From contig OW804094.1 in the NCBI GenBank assembly GCA_942159475.1, forward strand, positions 46,868,966 through 46,932,965: a stretch of 64,000 bases of DNA. Direction: 5' to 3'. Below are positions 36,407 to 48,933 of this stretch, one piece after another. The position numbers were made by a program, and so were the translations under genes. The stretch is from Sthenelais limicola. Taxonomy: Eukaryota; Annelida; Polychaeta; Phyllodocida; Sigalionidae. Under the pieces are notes generated by a model that saw nothing but the letters and a program-made list of their open reading frames with translations, was not told the DNA's origin and made no database searches. The first letter of the stretch is position 1; each line of letters begins with the position of its first letter.

Positions 36407-39400
36407 GTAAGGATTCTCTTTCCTTCCCCCTTCCATCCCATCGGCTGTGACATTTCCAAACCATGAAATAAAATGTTTATGACTGGTGCTTAATTACCCG
36501 TAAATTCGAAGTGCTAACGGTGACGACAGGTTAATATAAAATGTCTGGAAGCAGCTTCGATGACTGTAACGGGGGATACCATCGCCACACCATTAAACAT
36601 GGGTCTCCGAAAGTACTTTCTGTTGATCAATGTGACAGGTTTCTTAACCCGGAGACAGCTTCCCGTCGTCGCCTTCTTGTTGGAATTCCCCGGCATCAAA
36701 TCGATCATCGCTAACTCTCTCAGAAAGTTTCGCCCCGGCTCCTTTAGCGCCTATGCGGTGAGCCTAAAAGCCAGTTAATCTCCGATGGAAAATTCGCGAC
36801 ATTTTTATTTCTCTTTTCTCTACATCCATGCACGGCTGGTTTAAGGGAGGTTCATCTATGCGTCTCGTCAAACTTCGGGTATTAAACGATCTATGGTTCC
36901 CGCTTGACGGCTTGGTACTCTAGATGTCCAAGTTATCATTCTGCCCCTGTGCACACATGCAAATATCAATCGTACCATATGCGCCGGTCTCATTTAATCC
37001 TTGGGTAGAAGGAATCGTAGAATGTTATCCACTACAGAGTAGGTCGTGGATTAAAAAAAAACTCGATCCCAGTGAAATGAAACGTTCTGTGATACAATTT
37101 GGTATTAATATCTCTATAACTTCTCATTATGTATGAGCTCAGTATTTAATCCCAGTTTCCAATCTCATAAAATCGGAAGAAACATTTAAGTTTAACTCGA
37201 TGCAGAGATGTACCATAAATAAATAAGATCTTTTTATCTCTATTCATAAGAAGCATTAAAATGAGAAACCTGGAGATATATGATTGCCACCGATTGGCAA
37301 CAGGGAGAATATCATTTTTCGATCTTGGTCATGGGGTCACCTCGGACATGAGTCTGCAAACCATTCTCCAATTCTACTCCCGCTCTTTGCATCTGGCTCT
37401 GTCAACACATAACATATTGACTCCCTGCATGTCCAGCGTCCATGCAACCTTGCCTTATTCAGCTCTTCCTCCAACCATCAGCCTTTTCATTTACTGCTTC
37501 CTTGAATTCCAACTTGCCCCTCATAAAGCACAACCATTAATTATTCTTTTTACTTGTCTCGATCTCTGGCTATTTTGGCGCTGATATTTCCTCCAGCATC
37601 ATTGACCGAACACTTTACCTAATGGAAACATTGCTATGATTACTGTCGCTGAATGATGATAAGAAACTGAGTGCTCATTCTAACTACATCCACTCCGAGG
37701 ATTGACCTAACAAAGTAACCGAGACGTGGGCTTTGTGAGAGGACACGATGTTCGCCACGAAAAATATCCCCCTCTACATTTACGGCTCAAATTAATTGGT
37801 GTATATAAAATGTCATTATTCGACGCTATATAAGTTTGGGGAGGTGGCAGTGGGAGCGGGGGACGCATCAGCCATAGGGCTGCTTAAAAAAGGCGACAAG
37901 GCAATGCTACCGGGGATATGGAGAATCGCGTGAGAGGAGTTGCTGCATGGTGGAGCTGGAGCAGGACAGGAGTCACTCCAACAGGACATTGTAACCCTGA
38001 TCGATTGGTCAGAATACTGGACCTGCTCACAGCAAGCTTGGCTATCATTATACCAGCTCAATACACCTGATGGCAGAAGATTACGCCAACTCCCAACGGC
38101 TGCAAAACATGGTCTGTCTGGCGCTCTCTAAGCACTGGTCTACCGAGTCCACTTAGAGCGAGACGACCAGTCCACTTACATAGTCAGGATTGAGATGCAC
38201 CGCTGCCGTATTTCATCTATGTAGCATGATTTAAATGTACAGTAGCTATGCAGCCGCCAAAAGAGATATGATGTTAACAAAACACGCCTCCTTTTTGCTT
38301 TCTCCCACTCCCACAGATGTTCCTCTCTGTGTTTCCCCCAGTTTCCGGCTTGGATCAAAGAGGCTGGCGCGTGCAGACTTGTAGATTAGGATCTTGGCGA
38401 CTAAAATGTAATCTTATTAGCACGGCGCCTGTTGTTTTCTGAAAGGTCTTTCTGTGAAGCGAAGGATTAATTACATTATGCCAAGAGTGGTGTGAATGGA
38501 AATGTAATTTGAACAAATTGGAAGATTAGATACAATGGCATTTCATTTCACGCAGCTTCGGTTCGGCACAAAACATGGTATTATGGATTGAAATATGACG
38601 TGGCCATAAATAACACCTCTCTTGGGGAAATGGTACAATGAATCTGTCTTTCCATTGGCGCAGATCTTCGATGAAGTTTTCAAATGGGCTACCTACCGTA
38701 TATGAAAAGTGACCTTGATTAGGTTGTTGCTCTCCTAACTAGCCCATGACCCTGCATAAAACCGAATCTGAAAACGGCAGTAAACATAATATATCACGGT
38801 CTTAATCACAATCAAATGAACAGACTGTATCAAGGCTAAAACCTTTTATTGCAAATAACGAAGACATCCAAAAAGATCTTAAGGCGTTCGGTTGGTAAAT
38901 GTGTTGGTCCGATTTCAAATGAATCTTTTATACGGACCTCTTTGCACGCAGTCCATTCCTCACAGACAGATCGAGGACATCAAGAGTGACCGTTTTATTG
39001 TGATTACTAGGATCAAGGAGAGATGGCATATTGGGTTGTCATCAATCTTTTCCAACGTTCCGGTCCTCACTTTCTTCGTCTTCAATTAGCCCAAAGAGAC
39101 ATCAGTCCTTTTACTCCATATTTATAGCTTTTATATTTCCCTTACCATAAATCGTGGTACACGTGAACTGAGATCGAATTGACATTTTATTAAAAAGTAG
39201 TTTCGACCTGAGGGAAAGTACGAGACACGGGATCCATACGTTATCGGAGATGTTAGAAGAGAGAGAATAAATTTTGTTGATACCGGTGATCGCAATTTGG
39301 CACGAAATTTAAGTTTTGTTCAAAGTTTTGGAGTTATCTTTCCGTAATCCGTCATCAGTTACACCACCCAGAGTACAATTAGTGCATGCATATGAGCTCA

Positions 39401-42400
39401 ATGTCTTCATTTATCTTTGTAGAATTCAAAGATGCTTTCTCCCTATTCGACAAGAATGGGGACGGTTACATCTCGTCTAAAGAGTTAGGCATAGTGATGC
39501 GCTCTCTCGGCCAAAATCCAACAGAAGCTGAGCTACAAGACATGATCAACGAGGTAGACTATGATGGTAAGTTTACTCGCCTGACCACTCTTTGATGTGA
39601 ATTACCATAATGTTGAAATTTCAGAAGTCTTTTCAGGTTTCAAATAGGGCCTGCATCGTATTTGATGACATTGTTTTTCTTTAAACGATATCGAAAAAAG
39701 AGAACATGCTTCACATTTCTCAGCATTATCAGATTACTTTTATGTTGTAAAAAAACTGTGTTCAAACACGAAATTGATGAGGAGTACTAGTGTCTCAAAT
39801 TTAGCCGAGAATGTTGGCAATATCAGGGGTGAGAGACGAAATGCGGTAACGGGTATTATACCTTCTATTTTCTATCATTTGCACATGATATCTCTACAAT
39901 ACACGAGGACTTGGTTTTTCATCACAACAACGAGAGTGGAAGAGTATAATCTCGTTGATCACAAACAGAAGATGGAATAGATTCCATCTGTTTTAGAGTC
40001 TTGTATTTACCTTTGAAATACGTTTTTTCTTATCGATATGAAGGACAGCATTTTTGTTTTCTTCACAATTCATCATGTTCTGGGTCATTTAATTTCTTGA
40101 TAATGATTCAGAGATTTCGTTGCGTTTCATTGTCAGGACTCAAAATCAAAAATCAAAAGCCGTTAAATATGAATCCATATAATTTGTTGTCTATCTCGGT
40201 GTACTATCTCTTTCAACGATACATGTAGAGATTCCCCATTTGAGGACACTGCCCTCTGCGGTCCAGGACTTGCCAATTCTCCAACGGCCGAATTCAAGCG
40301 GAACTGTACTTTTTGCGGCCAAGTAATCTTGTTTAAGTTCAAGCTTATCACTTTGCGCCAGGGAGGTGGTGCTTAAAATTTGGATACACGAGGCCAATTA
40401 GTTATACCAACAGATCCCCTTCCCTCAAAGGGCTTGAAATGCGTCCAAGACTATGAGATTAAATTGGTTAATTTCATGCACCACTGTTTGCAAAATGAAA
40501 ACCACAAAGATTCGGACAGTCCCGGATATTTGCTCTGAAAAGAATAATTGAGTATTTTCGCGACCTCTCTTCTGCTTGATTTTTTTTCAGCAGTTATCAA
40601 CTAGTTTCGGCAGTCGAGTTATGTGAAATACATTCAGTGGTAAACTCAATATGAAATAATGAATGAAAATATAAAAATATCGATTTTCTACATCGGACAT
40701 CTCTGAAGTGAAGGTATATTCTAGAGGTCCTCCGAAACGCCGAGTAAAACTATTTACCGTACATTGTGTTTTTCTTAGTGTCTTCGATAGGACTTTGTCT
40801 TTTTACAACCTATTTCACAAAAATCCATTTTTGAAATCTTACTCTTAAGAAAACCTTACTTTGTATGAAAGCCATCATCACTTCAAAATATATGTCAATA
40901 CGATGGTTGCCATTTAGACGTTCGTCCCTCGCTACTAAAATCAAGAGTAATATACTGATAGTATCAGACATTGTTTATGTTAAATGCTGCAACTAACTTA
41001 ATTGTGTTTGCTTATAGCTAGTTGTTTGTGCTTTCGTCTACAAGGATAAGGCCCCTGTTGAGGCATAGTACAGTCCAGGATAATACGCTGGGTAGTTACT
41101 GAGAAAATGAGAAAAATACCCATCAACAATACCAATCAAAAAGTTTCAATGGCGGACGTGTATAAAATAGTCCCCTTTCAGTTCTTGACTAAAACAAACG
41201 ATAATTACCCAAACCAAACTGAATCGACTCAGTCCCAATTGGCCTAAGCCAACATCAGCAAGATTCGAATGGCTAAAGTGATTAATGTCAGAGTAGTAAA
41301 AAGGACAACTAAATATACCAGCTGGTTATACTCCTGTTTATATATTGGAGGATATTTCGTAAGGTAGGGGGACAAACCAACATTCTAATGAGGGCAGCAG
41401 CTTTGTGAGTGATGAAAATATCCTAAACACCAATTAATTCTCTGACATTGGACAACCAATAGCAGGGATCCATTTAGCCTACCTGACCTGAATGTAAAGT
41501 ATGAATCTGAACGCGCTTTGAAAAAATATGTGTCGTTTCTTAGACAAAGGCCCACCGTCAAGGAATTTGTTTCATTTTCACTTTATTACACTAGAAATAT
41601 ATGAATTTTAGTATGATTTTATACGGTCTAGTGACTAGAGATTTGACTCATTAGATTCCCAATAAATCTCTACATAACGAAGGGCCTGGGTTTTAAATTG
41701 CAAACTGTATTTCCAGGCAATGGCACAATAGACTTTCAAGAATTCCTGGCCATGATGGCCAAACAGATGAAAAACCCTGCAGATGAAGAGCTCGAACTCA
41801 GGGAATCGTTCAAGGTAAGTTCTCATATTTCACATATTTATTTACCCCCCCCCCCCCGCCCCCGTAAAAAATGACCCCACACCAAAATCATGGGCTGTGT
41901 ATTTGGAGATTTTCTTGGAGAAAATATCAAATGCATCTAAACTCACTGCAGCTGCAGGAAGAGAATGCTAATTGGCCTTAAATGAAATATAAAATATTCA
42001 CAAACGTTACAACTAAACCACAAAGAAGCGTATTCGTCGGTGAGGTCTTGTTCCAAAGAAAGACAAGTGGCGTTAATCATGTTATATACAAGCTATTATC
42101 GTTGCATACAAGCTATTGCGTCCATTTCTTCTCTTGAAAAGCTGGCTTGACAGGCATCGCAATAGGTCATATCCAGGCGCATATATAAGTATATTGGAAT
42201 ATTTATTCCCTGACAAGTTGGTCAGGTGACCGTGGGAAGTTGTCCGGTGGGGTAATTTGACGCTGTAGAGAGGAATCCCACGAGGGTCAGATTATTGATC
42301 AGTCCATGCGGGTCGAGCTTGGGTTAGGAGGGACACATGTCAGCCTTCATATTACTCAGCCTCTATCTTTACCCTCTCCTCGCCTCTCTCCTGTCTAACC

Positions 42401-45400
42401 AGTAATGCATCAAGATGGCAACAGGCGGAGCACTCGAGTCTCCCAGGCACCATGGCGCGAGCTCGACAGCTTTAGGACTTTAGGGTGTTTGTTCTGGCCC
42501 AAGAGGATGGATCTAAATGAGTTTGTGATAGTCTTCAGCATGGAGCACCCTTCTCTGAATGCTAAGTTACGGATTAACAGCTCAGCCTTGATTTAATGTC
42601 AATATAACTGGGGTGAGGGTGGAATAACTAAAGCCATTATGGGACTGTCTTGAGTTTTTCACACTTAACCATTTTTCTCATAGTGGTTAAGGAGGCTCTA
42701 GCTGGGCTCTAGCTGGGCTCTAGCTGGGCTCTAGCTGGGCCCTAGAATGCCAGGGAATATGGCGCCTAATATGGCCCCTATAGCAAGGGGGTTATATATA
42801 TTCGTATAAAATACCACATTTGTAATATACACCCAAATAAATATATGAATGAATAAATATGTCAACATATATATATTATGTTCAGATATGATATATATTA
42901 TGAACTTATTTTCATAACTTTGGAAATACACATGATGTTTAAACTTACTTGAATTATCCTACACAATCTATGAATACTACGAGAAGTTACCCGCATGAAA
43001 CTGATAGCGCTGGTAGATAAACTTAGCGGTGGGGAGCACGATAGATGTGTACCACTATCTAATTGTTCTGGACTGAGCAAGTAGAAAATAAAGACATTGT
43101 TTTGAAACCCCTAGTAAGTAGTAAGTGACTCACCGTAAACCAAATCGTTCAACATGCCAGACAATCTATTTCCCAGCTACTAATTGTGTGTTTTTTTTAA
43201 CGTTTTCAGGTCTTTGACAAAAATGGCGATGGTTTTATCTCCGCCTCAGAGCTGCGTCATGTAATGACGACGCTGGGAGAGAAATTGACGGACGAAGAGG
43301 TGGACGAGATGATACGAGAAGCAGATATTGATGGCGATGGCAAGGTTAATTATGAAGGTGGGTGCAGCCAGAGAATCCCTCGTGTATACCGAAGCGTTTT
43401 TTTCTATGGGGGCGGGGTGGGTGTATAGTGTTCCCGATGTGTGTCTGTTGGGGGTGGGGGTACAAGGCGGTGTCGCGATATGTTGTTGCCAAGGGGAATA
43501 TGTGATTTTAAAATATATATATATAGTTTACGTTTTATTTCATAGTCTATTTTTTATCATCCGGCCCGTAGTGGTACGAAGGTACTTGTTCCGCCTGAGG
43601 GCTAGTTCTCCCCCGTCTCTAGACCTGCTATTACTTTAGCACAGCAAACACTTAGGGATCGGTAATCTATATATATACCCTTGTAGTCGTAGCAATTTCG
43701 ATGTACATATCGCCGGACATTCGGTATGATGGAAAGTTGTATATCCTAGATGGAATCCGGTGTCAATCAATTTACAAACCGATCCACGTGTTGATGGCTC
43801 ACTATTGTCAACCACTCGTCTTTTCAATAGAGATAAACGGTAGTGCAGATTCAGGAAATTACATTTTTTATTCAGGAATCAAGATAGATACAATATACCA
43901 ACTGATTCATAATATATTTTGTTAGTTTAATTGGAATTTTCTCTGGAGTAACTTTACAGTACCAGATAAATGACAGATCTACTCAACTTCACATGGAATT
44001 TGTTTCCGGCAAAATAATCATTTATCTTAAGTTAAATCCTGATAAGGTCTTTAGACATGCCTTTTTGTTCTGACATTAATCAAATACTGATATGGAAGAC
44101 CCTAGGAACAGTCTGTGCAAAATCCACAGCAATAAGTCCTAAATTAGTGTTTGGCCATCCGTTATACTGTATGTGTAATTTTTGGTGGGGGCTATCTGTC
44201 AACAGTGGTGTAGATCTATATGCAATCAGATCCGAGAACTAATAAGTGGGGCTAATATATCGTTCTTGTGGGTTGAGTACATCAAATCCAGAGGAAATGA
44301 TACAAAATACAACATAATGTTTTATTAGTTTCTTCGTATGTAAATTACTTTTATCCCTATTCATTGTCGAGGTCATTTTTATCCATATTATGTCTACTTT
44401 GGAGGTTTCTGTCATTATCATTGAAATGTGAATAGAATGTGTGATACTGTCAGCCATGTGCCATATCACTTCTACTATAGATATTAAGAATCACATCGTC
44501 TTTCTCTACGTCGCAGGAATCCAGGCGTACAATCACTTTGGGGACACCTAATGGCTGTTTTCGGCATGTCTTACTATCAGTAAATATGGACGAGATAGCT
44601 TCTCATAACATCTTCTGGGATGTTTCCAATTATTATCATTGCAAATTTCCATAGCGGGTCTGTTTGCTTATAGCTTTCGCAAGAGCATACAATACACGCT
44701 CCCGAGGGGCCAGCATAAAACAGCACAGTCTGATTGTATAGTACCATGCCGAAATTAAGAACAGCAAATGTGATTCCAGCGAGTATGGCAATGTCTTATC
44801 TCAAACAAGTTTTCATTAGGAAGAAAGTGCATATAAATAAATGCGTAGCTTCTGGGCTTTGAGGGAGCATCAGATTAAAAGCAACTTTAATGGAAAGACG
44901 GGAAATACTCTTTCTGTTTGAATATTAAAATATGAGCCAATTTATTTACAAGCGCATCATGACACACGTATAGATCCATACAGATAGGACTGCAAAAGGG
45001 TAGATTCAATACAAGGGAACAGACGAGGAAAAGATGAAGTTGTGCATTTGTACAGTCCCTAAAAAAAGAATGTGCATCAGTCTGAAAGGAAAAACATTCA
45101 ATTACACAAAAGTTAATGAAGTAAAATAAAAAAATGTTTTTAATATCTGCTTTTGATAACAACGTCACCCCATCAGGTGCCGTCCGAATTAAGCTAAACA
45201 CTGGGCTCACTACATTTTGGTGTCGTGAATCAGAGTTTGGCTTTGCAACGGGAAGGGTATAGCTAATTTCGCAACCTTCGAAAACTCGGTAAAACTTTTC
45301 TGACAAATCCTCCACCATGGAGAATGGGATGGAACCAGCAGCCAACGCCCAAGTGGGAGGAATCCCTGCGATCGTGGAACCACCAGCTAGCAGTGGAGGA

Positions 45401-48400
45401 TCCTATAGTAGTATAATAGTGACGAGGTAGCAGAGATACGCGATGTTAACGCCAAACAATGCGAAGCAGAAGGAAGACAAGAGAGGGCATTGGCAGTAGA
45501 GAGCAAGATTGACCTACAGAAGTGATCAGAGGCTTGCCGGATGACCTGGAGGATGTTAGCCTGTCGAGAAGAATGGGCGGCAAAGGCCACCAAGCAATGG
45601 CGGATTTGTATCACCTACAGGTATTAATTCGAAGGCTGAGAGAGGGGGCAGATCTGGAGGTGGTGAAGCCAAAAGCCCTGCTACTTCTGCGATCAGTGGA
45701 GCACTTCCGCAAAAACTTATTTGGCATCTCCCGCATCTTCGCAGAGAAGAAGGACCCACAAGAAGGGGTCAGAACATCAGGACACCCAACCCCAAGGGGC
45801 AACTCGCAACTCACAACTCCAGCAACTCTCAACTTCAACCTGGAATAGTTGAGGAGGCGAATAGCCACAACATAACAGAAATGTTCCCTGTTGAATGTAA
45901 CAACAAAGAACAGACAACGCAAAAAGGTAGAAGGTCGACACTACCACAAAAGTACGTGCAGGCAAAGTCGGACACAAACCGCCGCGCGGAGGGAGGAACC
46001 CTGGTCGCCTTTGGATAAATTTAAGTCTGGCAACGCTGGACACAATGATAGAATCAATGATTATAGCGCTCGCAGACAGGGACCTGGAGATTCGTACCAG
46101 CGATTCTTCAAGTCACTGGTCGCCTTGTGTGAGAAGGCTCATTCATGGAATGCCATAAAACTCTTCTGAGAACATATAACCGATGAAGTCATCAGGATGT
46201 AGGTTCATTATGAGGACTTAAAAACGAAGCAAAAATCCATCTTATGAACCCAGCACTACGCATATATAGGGCTATTATGAACTTCTTCCACCCAAATCAC
46301 TTTCCCGCCTTCAAGCCCCTGGCGGAAGCTATGGGGCTCATCAGCTGCTACCCACGATCAGATGGCCACGAGCCCTTACTCAACCCAGGAGCCCTCAAGC
46401 CCCTCATGAAGGAAGTGGACGAGTCACTCACCAGGTCTTGAAAGGACCCGCACAACCCCTGCAGCAGAGTCTGGCGCCTGCCCTAGTGTGAGCCAGTGGT
46501 ACAGGATGAGTCATGGATGCCACTACTGGAGAGAGCCATTCTCATCACCGCCGGCAAGAAGATCACATCGCAGGCCCAAGAATGCATATATATACAATGT
46601 GTCACACAAGTTCTGTGCGGAACTCATGCCCATAATTGAAACATAATACTATCAACCAGATCATGTGCCAAATGAACCTCCTAGATTGTGCCCTTGCCAG
46701 CCTCGCCAAATACGAGAGGCTATGCATGCAGCTACAGGTGCAACTGGCAGAGGTGGAGGCTTGGGCAGACCACCTCCAAACCTTGCTGAGGCAAGGGAGG
46801 CGCTAAACGCAATCACTTTGTCACCCAGCACTGCGATGACTGTCGGAGCAGATGCAGATGTGGATGCGGAAGCCATGCTGATGACAGCCAACAGCACCTA
46901 CAAAACAGGCCTTTGTCTGCTGGAACACACCTACTCCACAGCTCTATGCACAGGTCCCAACCACTCTGAGATGGATCCTCAGCTGACGGGGCCTGTTGCA
47001 CCACAAGCATTAGCCGTGGTGCAAGGTGCTCCAGGGCACCTGGCCATCTCCCTGCTGCCAGCCCAACCAGCTTCAGCTCAGGGAGTGAGTGGCCAGCTCT
47101 ACTACAGCCCCCCCCCCCCCCGCAATTTGGTGCCCATGTCAACCTCGACTTCCACCTACCCTCTCCATTAAACTTGCCGAAACAGGGTACTCCCGTAAAA
47201 ATGTCAAGAATCTACACTGATATGATGCAACCTAAACAATGTTAAATGTTATATCTGACTTTCTACTTGATAGTTGGTAACCATGGTAACCCTGTCTCCT
47301 TGAGAACCTTCTCCTAACCTTAAGGCAATTATAGAAATGTTCTTCATGACCCAATAGATATAAAGGTGACAAAGTTTCAATGAATATGTGCTATCTCTGT
47401 CTGTTTTGGGAAGTATTTTGTAACCATAGTAACCATATCTCCATGGTAACCAATCAGACACCCTTGAAAATTATTGTAATGAAAAATGTAATGAAGATTC
47501 AATTATGACTAATTGACTCACATAACAGGGCTCTTTCAATTCACAAAACTACAAATACAAATATTGTTTTATTAGACTAACATTAAATACGTTCAGTCTC
47601 CAGCAACTGTGGTGACCTCAATTCTACCTCATGCTGTGCTCTCATACCTCTACTATAGGTGACAAACTTTGCCCACTTGTCCCAGAGATGATTTTTGCTT
47701 TATGCCCGATAAATTGGGCAAGATTATCGGACCATATCTTAAGATTCTTCATGCCAAATTCCAGGTCAATTCATAGGCTAGATTTTAGAATATGTCAGCT
47801 TTTATCAGAGTGTATCAACAAAAACAAGTTAGCACAGGGTTGCTGCATGGGCTGACGGCTGGTGGGCTTGGTTTGACAGGCAAATACAGCCCCACCATCC
47901 ACTGGGGTGCAGGGGCAGTTTTCTGCCCGCTGATGGACGTGACTCACTGCTTGTGGAATATGTGAAGTAGCCTATTGGATCTAAGGATAAAGAGAAATGG
48001 TACTGTGTAGGCATCAGTCAAGCCATCTTCGGATGCTCATGAGCTGTCCGAGGAACACGAAGTGGCAGCCGAGCAGCGAAACGAGTTTGCGATGGATGAG
48101 GATGGCCTTGATCTTGAGGAAAAGACTTGCACCAGTATATCTAGGTGTGATCTCTCTCGCTTTCCCTCTGTGAACAAACACTCCCAGAGTATCTTTGTGC
48201 TCCTCAAGCCGTCAAGGCTTATGTATATAATAAATTCGTAGAACTGTATATTTGTGTATTCGTCGTCCCTTACCGTCCGAATTAAGCTAAACACTGGGCT
48301 CACTATACATAGATAGGTAGGATGTGCTTTATACAGATTGCTAGGATGGCCGTTAGGATGCACGCAATAAACCCTGGAGCTAATGGCTGATGCCTCCTAC

Positions 48401-48933
48401 CATCCGCTCTAATGTAACTATTACTATACACAATTAACTCGATTTCTATTCTGTTAGTGACCTCGTGTCACTGAAGGGGCGTGCACCTTGACGACTGCCA
48501 GGATCTATATGTACATATGTATGAGAGCAACATCAGCAGAAGAGCGTCCTTTTTTTGTTAAATTAACCAAGGGGAATAGCGAGAGCTGAACTACTCGTAA
48601 CATTGTGTGGTTTCTGCCGGTATAGACCCTTGCTGTACTGGCCGAAACCATTGATCAATACTTTTTTTAATTCCAAATGGTTACGATGTCTCGTTTCGTT
48701 CAAGTATAGATATCAGTAGCTTAGTTAACTTATGTTGATGCCACAGTAAAGAAACACATTTGAAAAATTATATTGTTGAATCCCAGGAAATTTGCTCGGG
48801 ATATTTGTTTAGAATTTCTTTATATGTTTTTGCTCTTTTCCGAATTCACCACACCCCATGTATATTGTGTACCTTTAATTGATGATTTATCATTTTCATT
48901 GCAGAATTCGTCAAAATGATGATGTCTAAATAA
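36367..48933 (+). CDS. Calmodulin-like EF-hand protein gene (five coding exons found; start exon missing)
   Basis: It encodes a four-EF-hand calcium sensor. Joined exons are 36367-36406, 39423-39566, 41717-41814, 43210-43357 and 48905-48933; phases agree throughout and give 152 codons plus stop. If an upstream exon ends exactly with ATG, as in vertebrate calmodulin genes, the protein is 153 residues (calmodulin 149). Numbered that way, the loops are [12 protein letters not shown] (24-35), [12 protein letters not shown] (60-71), [12 protein letters not shown] (98-109) and [12 protein letters not shown] (134-145); all have canonical Asp/Asn ligands and a Glu at position 12. The [20 protein letters not shown] segment is identical to calmodulin as I know it, and the trimethylatable Lys context LGEKLTDEE is kept. 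Differences: three extra N-terminal residues, one extra residue in the central linker ([14 protein letters not shown]) and the tail FVKMMMSK. Exons 2 and 3 match the vertebrate intron positions; the third intron found lies 12 bp upstream of the vertebrate site. It is a paralogue-type calmodulin rather than troponin C, which is longer and more diverged. Confidence 0.93.
36407..39422 (+). other. Calmodulin-like gene intron (3.0 kb)
   Basis: It contains no exon I can support. A GC-richer patch at about 37840-38130 is open and faintly resembles a retroelement RT segment, too weak to call. Confidence 0.7.
39423..39566 (+). CDS. Calmodulin-like gene exon, EF-hand 1 and start of EF-hand 2
   Basis: 144 bp between ATCTTTGTAG and GATG|GTAAGT, the same length and phase as the corresponding vertebrate calmodulin exon. 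It reads from [15 protein letters not shown] to MINEVDYDG. Confidence 0.96.
39567..41716 (+). other. Calmodulin-like gene intron (2.15 kb)
   Basis: AT-rich; no exon or structured repeat recognised. Confidence 0.7.
41717..41814 (+). CDS. Calmodulin-like gene exon, EF-hand 2 end and central linker
   Basis: 98 bp between TATTTCCAG and TTCAAG|GTAAGT. It encodes [18 protein letters not shown] and then [14 protein letters not shown]. The linker has one residue more than calmodulin, and the exon stops three to four codons earlier than in vertebrate genes. Confidence 0.95.
41815..43209 (+). other. Calmodulin-like gene intron (1.4 kb)
   Basis: It begins with a run of C (about 41848-41858) and carries an 11-bp tandem repeat at 42694-42745. 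No exon seen. Confidence 0.7.
42694..42745 (+). repeat. 11-bp tandem repeat (GCTCTAGCTGG), four copies plus partial
   Basis: Exact or near-exact head-to-tail copies inside the calmodulin-like intron. Confidence 0.9.
43210..43357 (+). CDS. Calmodulin-like gene exon, EF-hand 3 and most of EF-hand 4
   Basis: 148 bp between AACGTTTTCAG and GAAG|GTGGGT. It reads [20 protein letters not shown] through [13 protein letters not shown]. It is 12 bp longer at its 5' side than the vertebrate exon, exactly compensating the shorter preceding exon. Confidence 0.96.
43358..45176 (+). other. Calmodulin-like gene last intron, 5' part
   Basis: The whole intron runs 43358-48904. This part has no recognised exon or repeat beyond short TA and G runs. 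Confidence 0.6.
45177..48309 (+). mobile_element. Degenerate LTR retroelement, gag-like only
   Basis: The phrase CCGTCCGAATTAAGCTAAAC continues to GGGCTCACTA at both 45180-45214 and 48273-48309, giving a 5' LTR remnant and the 3' LTR end. Three bases after the 5' LTR end is TGGTGTCGTGAATC (from 45218), placed and shaped like a tRNA primer-binding site. A well-placed start (CCACCATGG, ATG at 45317) opens a gag-like frame that stops after 37 codons; further gag-like, Lys/Arg-rich fragments lie in shifted frames to about 47.2 kb (e.g. [20 protein letters not shown] near 46010-46070). No protease, RT or integrase motif was seen, so it was either non-autonomous or lost pol. The stretch 47180-47830, with TAACCATGGTAACC dyads, may be a nested insertion. 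It sits in the calmodulin-like gene's last intron, same strand. Confidence 0.7.
48146..48309 (+). repeat. 3' LTR of the gag-only element, about 164 bp
   Basis: It starts TGTGATCTCTCTCG and ends CTATACA (TG...CA), with TATATAATAAA inside that could serve as TATA or poly(A) signal. It aligns with the LTR fragment at 54778-54936. Confidence 0.65.
48905..48933 (+). CDS. Calmodulin-like gene, last coding exon
   Basis: Acceptor TTTTCATTGCAG, then EFVKMMMSK and TAA (48931-48933). No convincing nearby poly(A) signal was identified. Confidence 0.93.

Noticed and set aside
37840..38130. Open + strand patch with a vague RT thumb-like phrase ([16 protein letters not shown])
   Set aside because: Only one short phrase resembles LINE RT and no catalytic motif is present; too weak to annotate.
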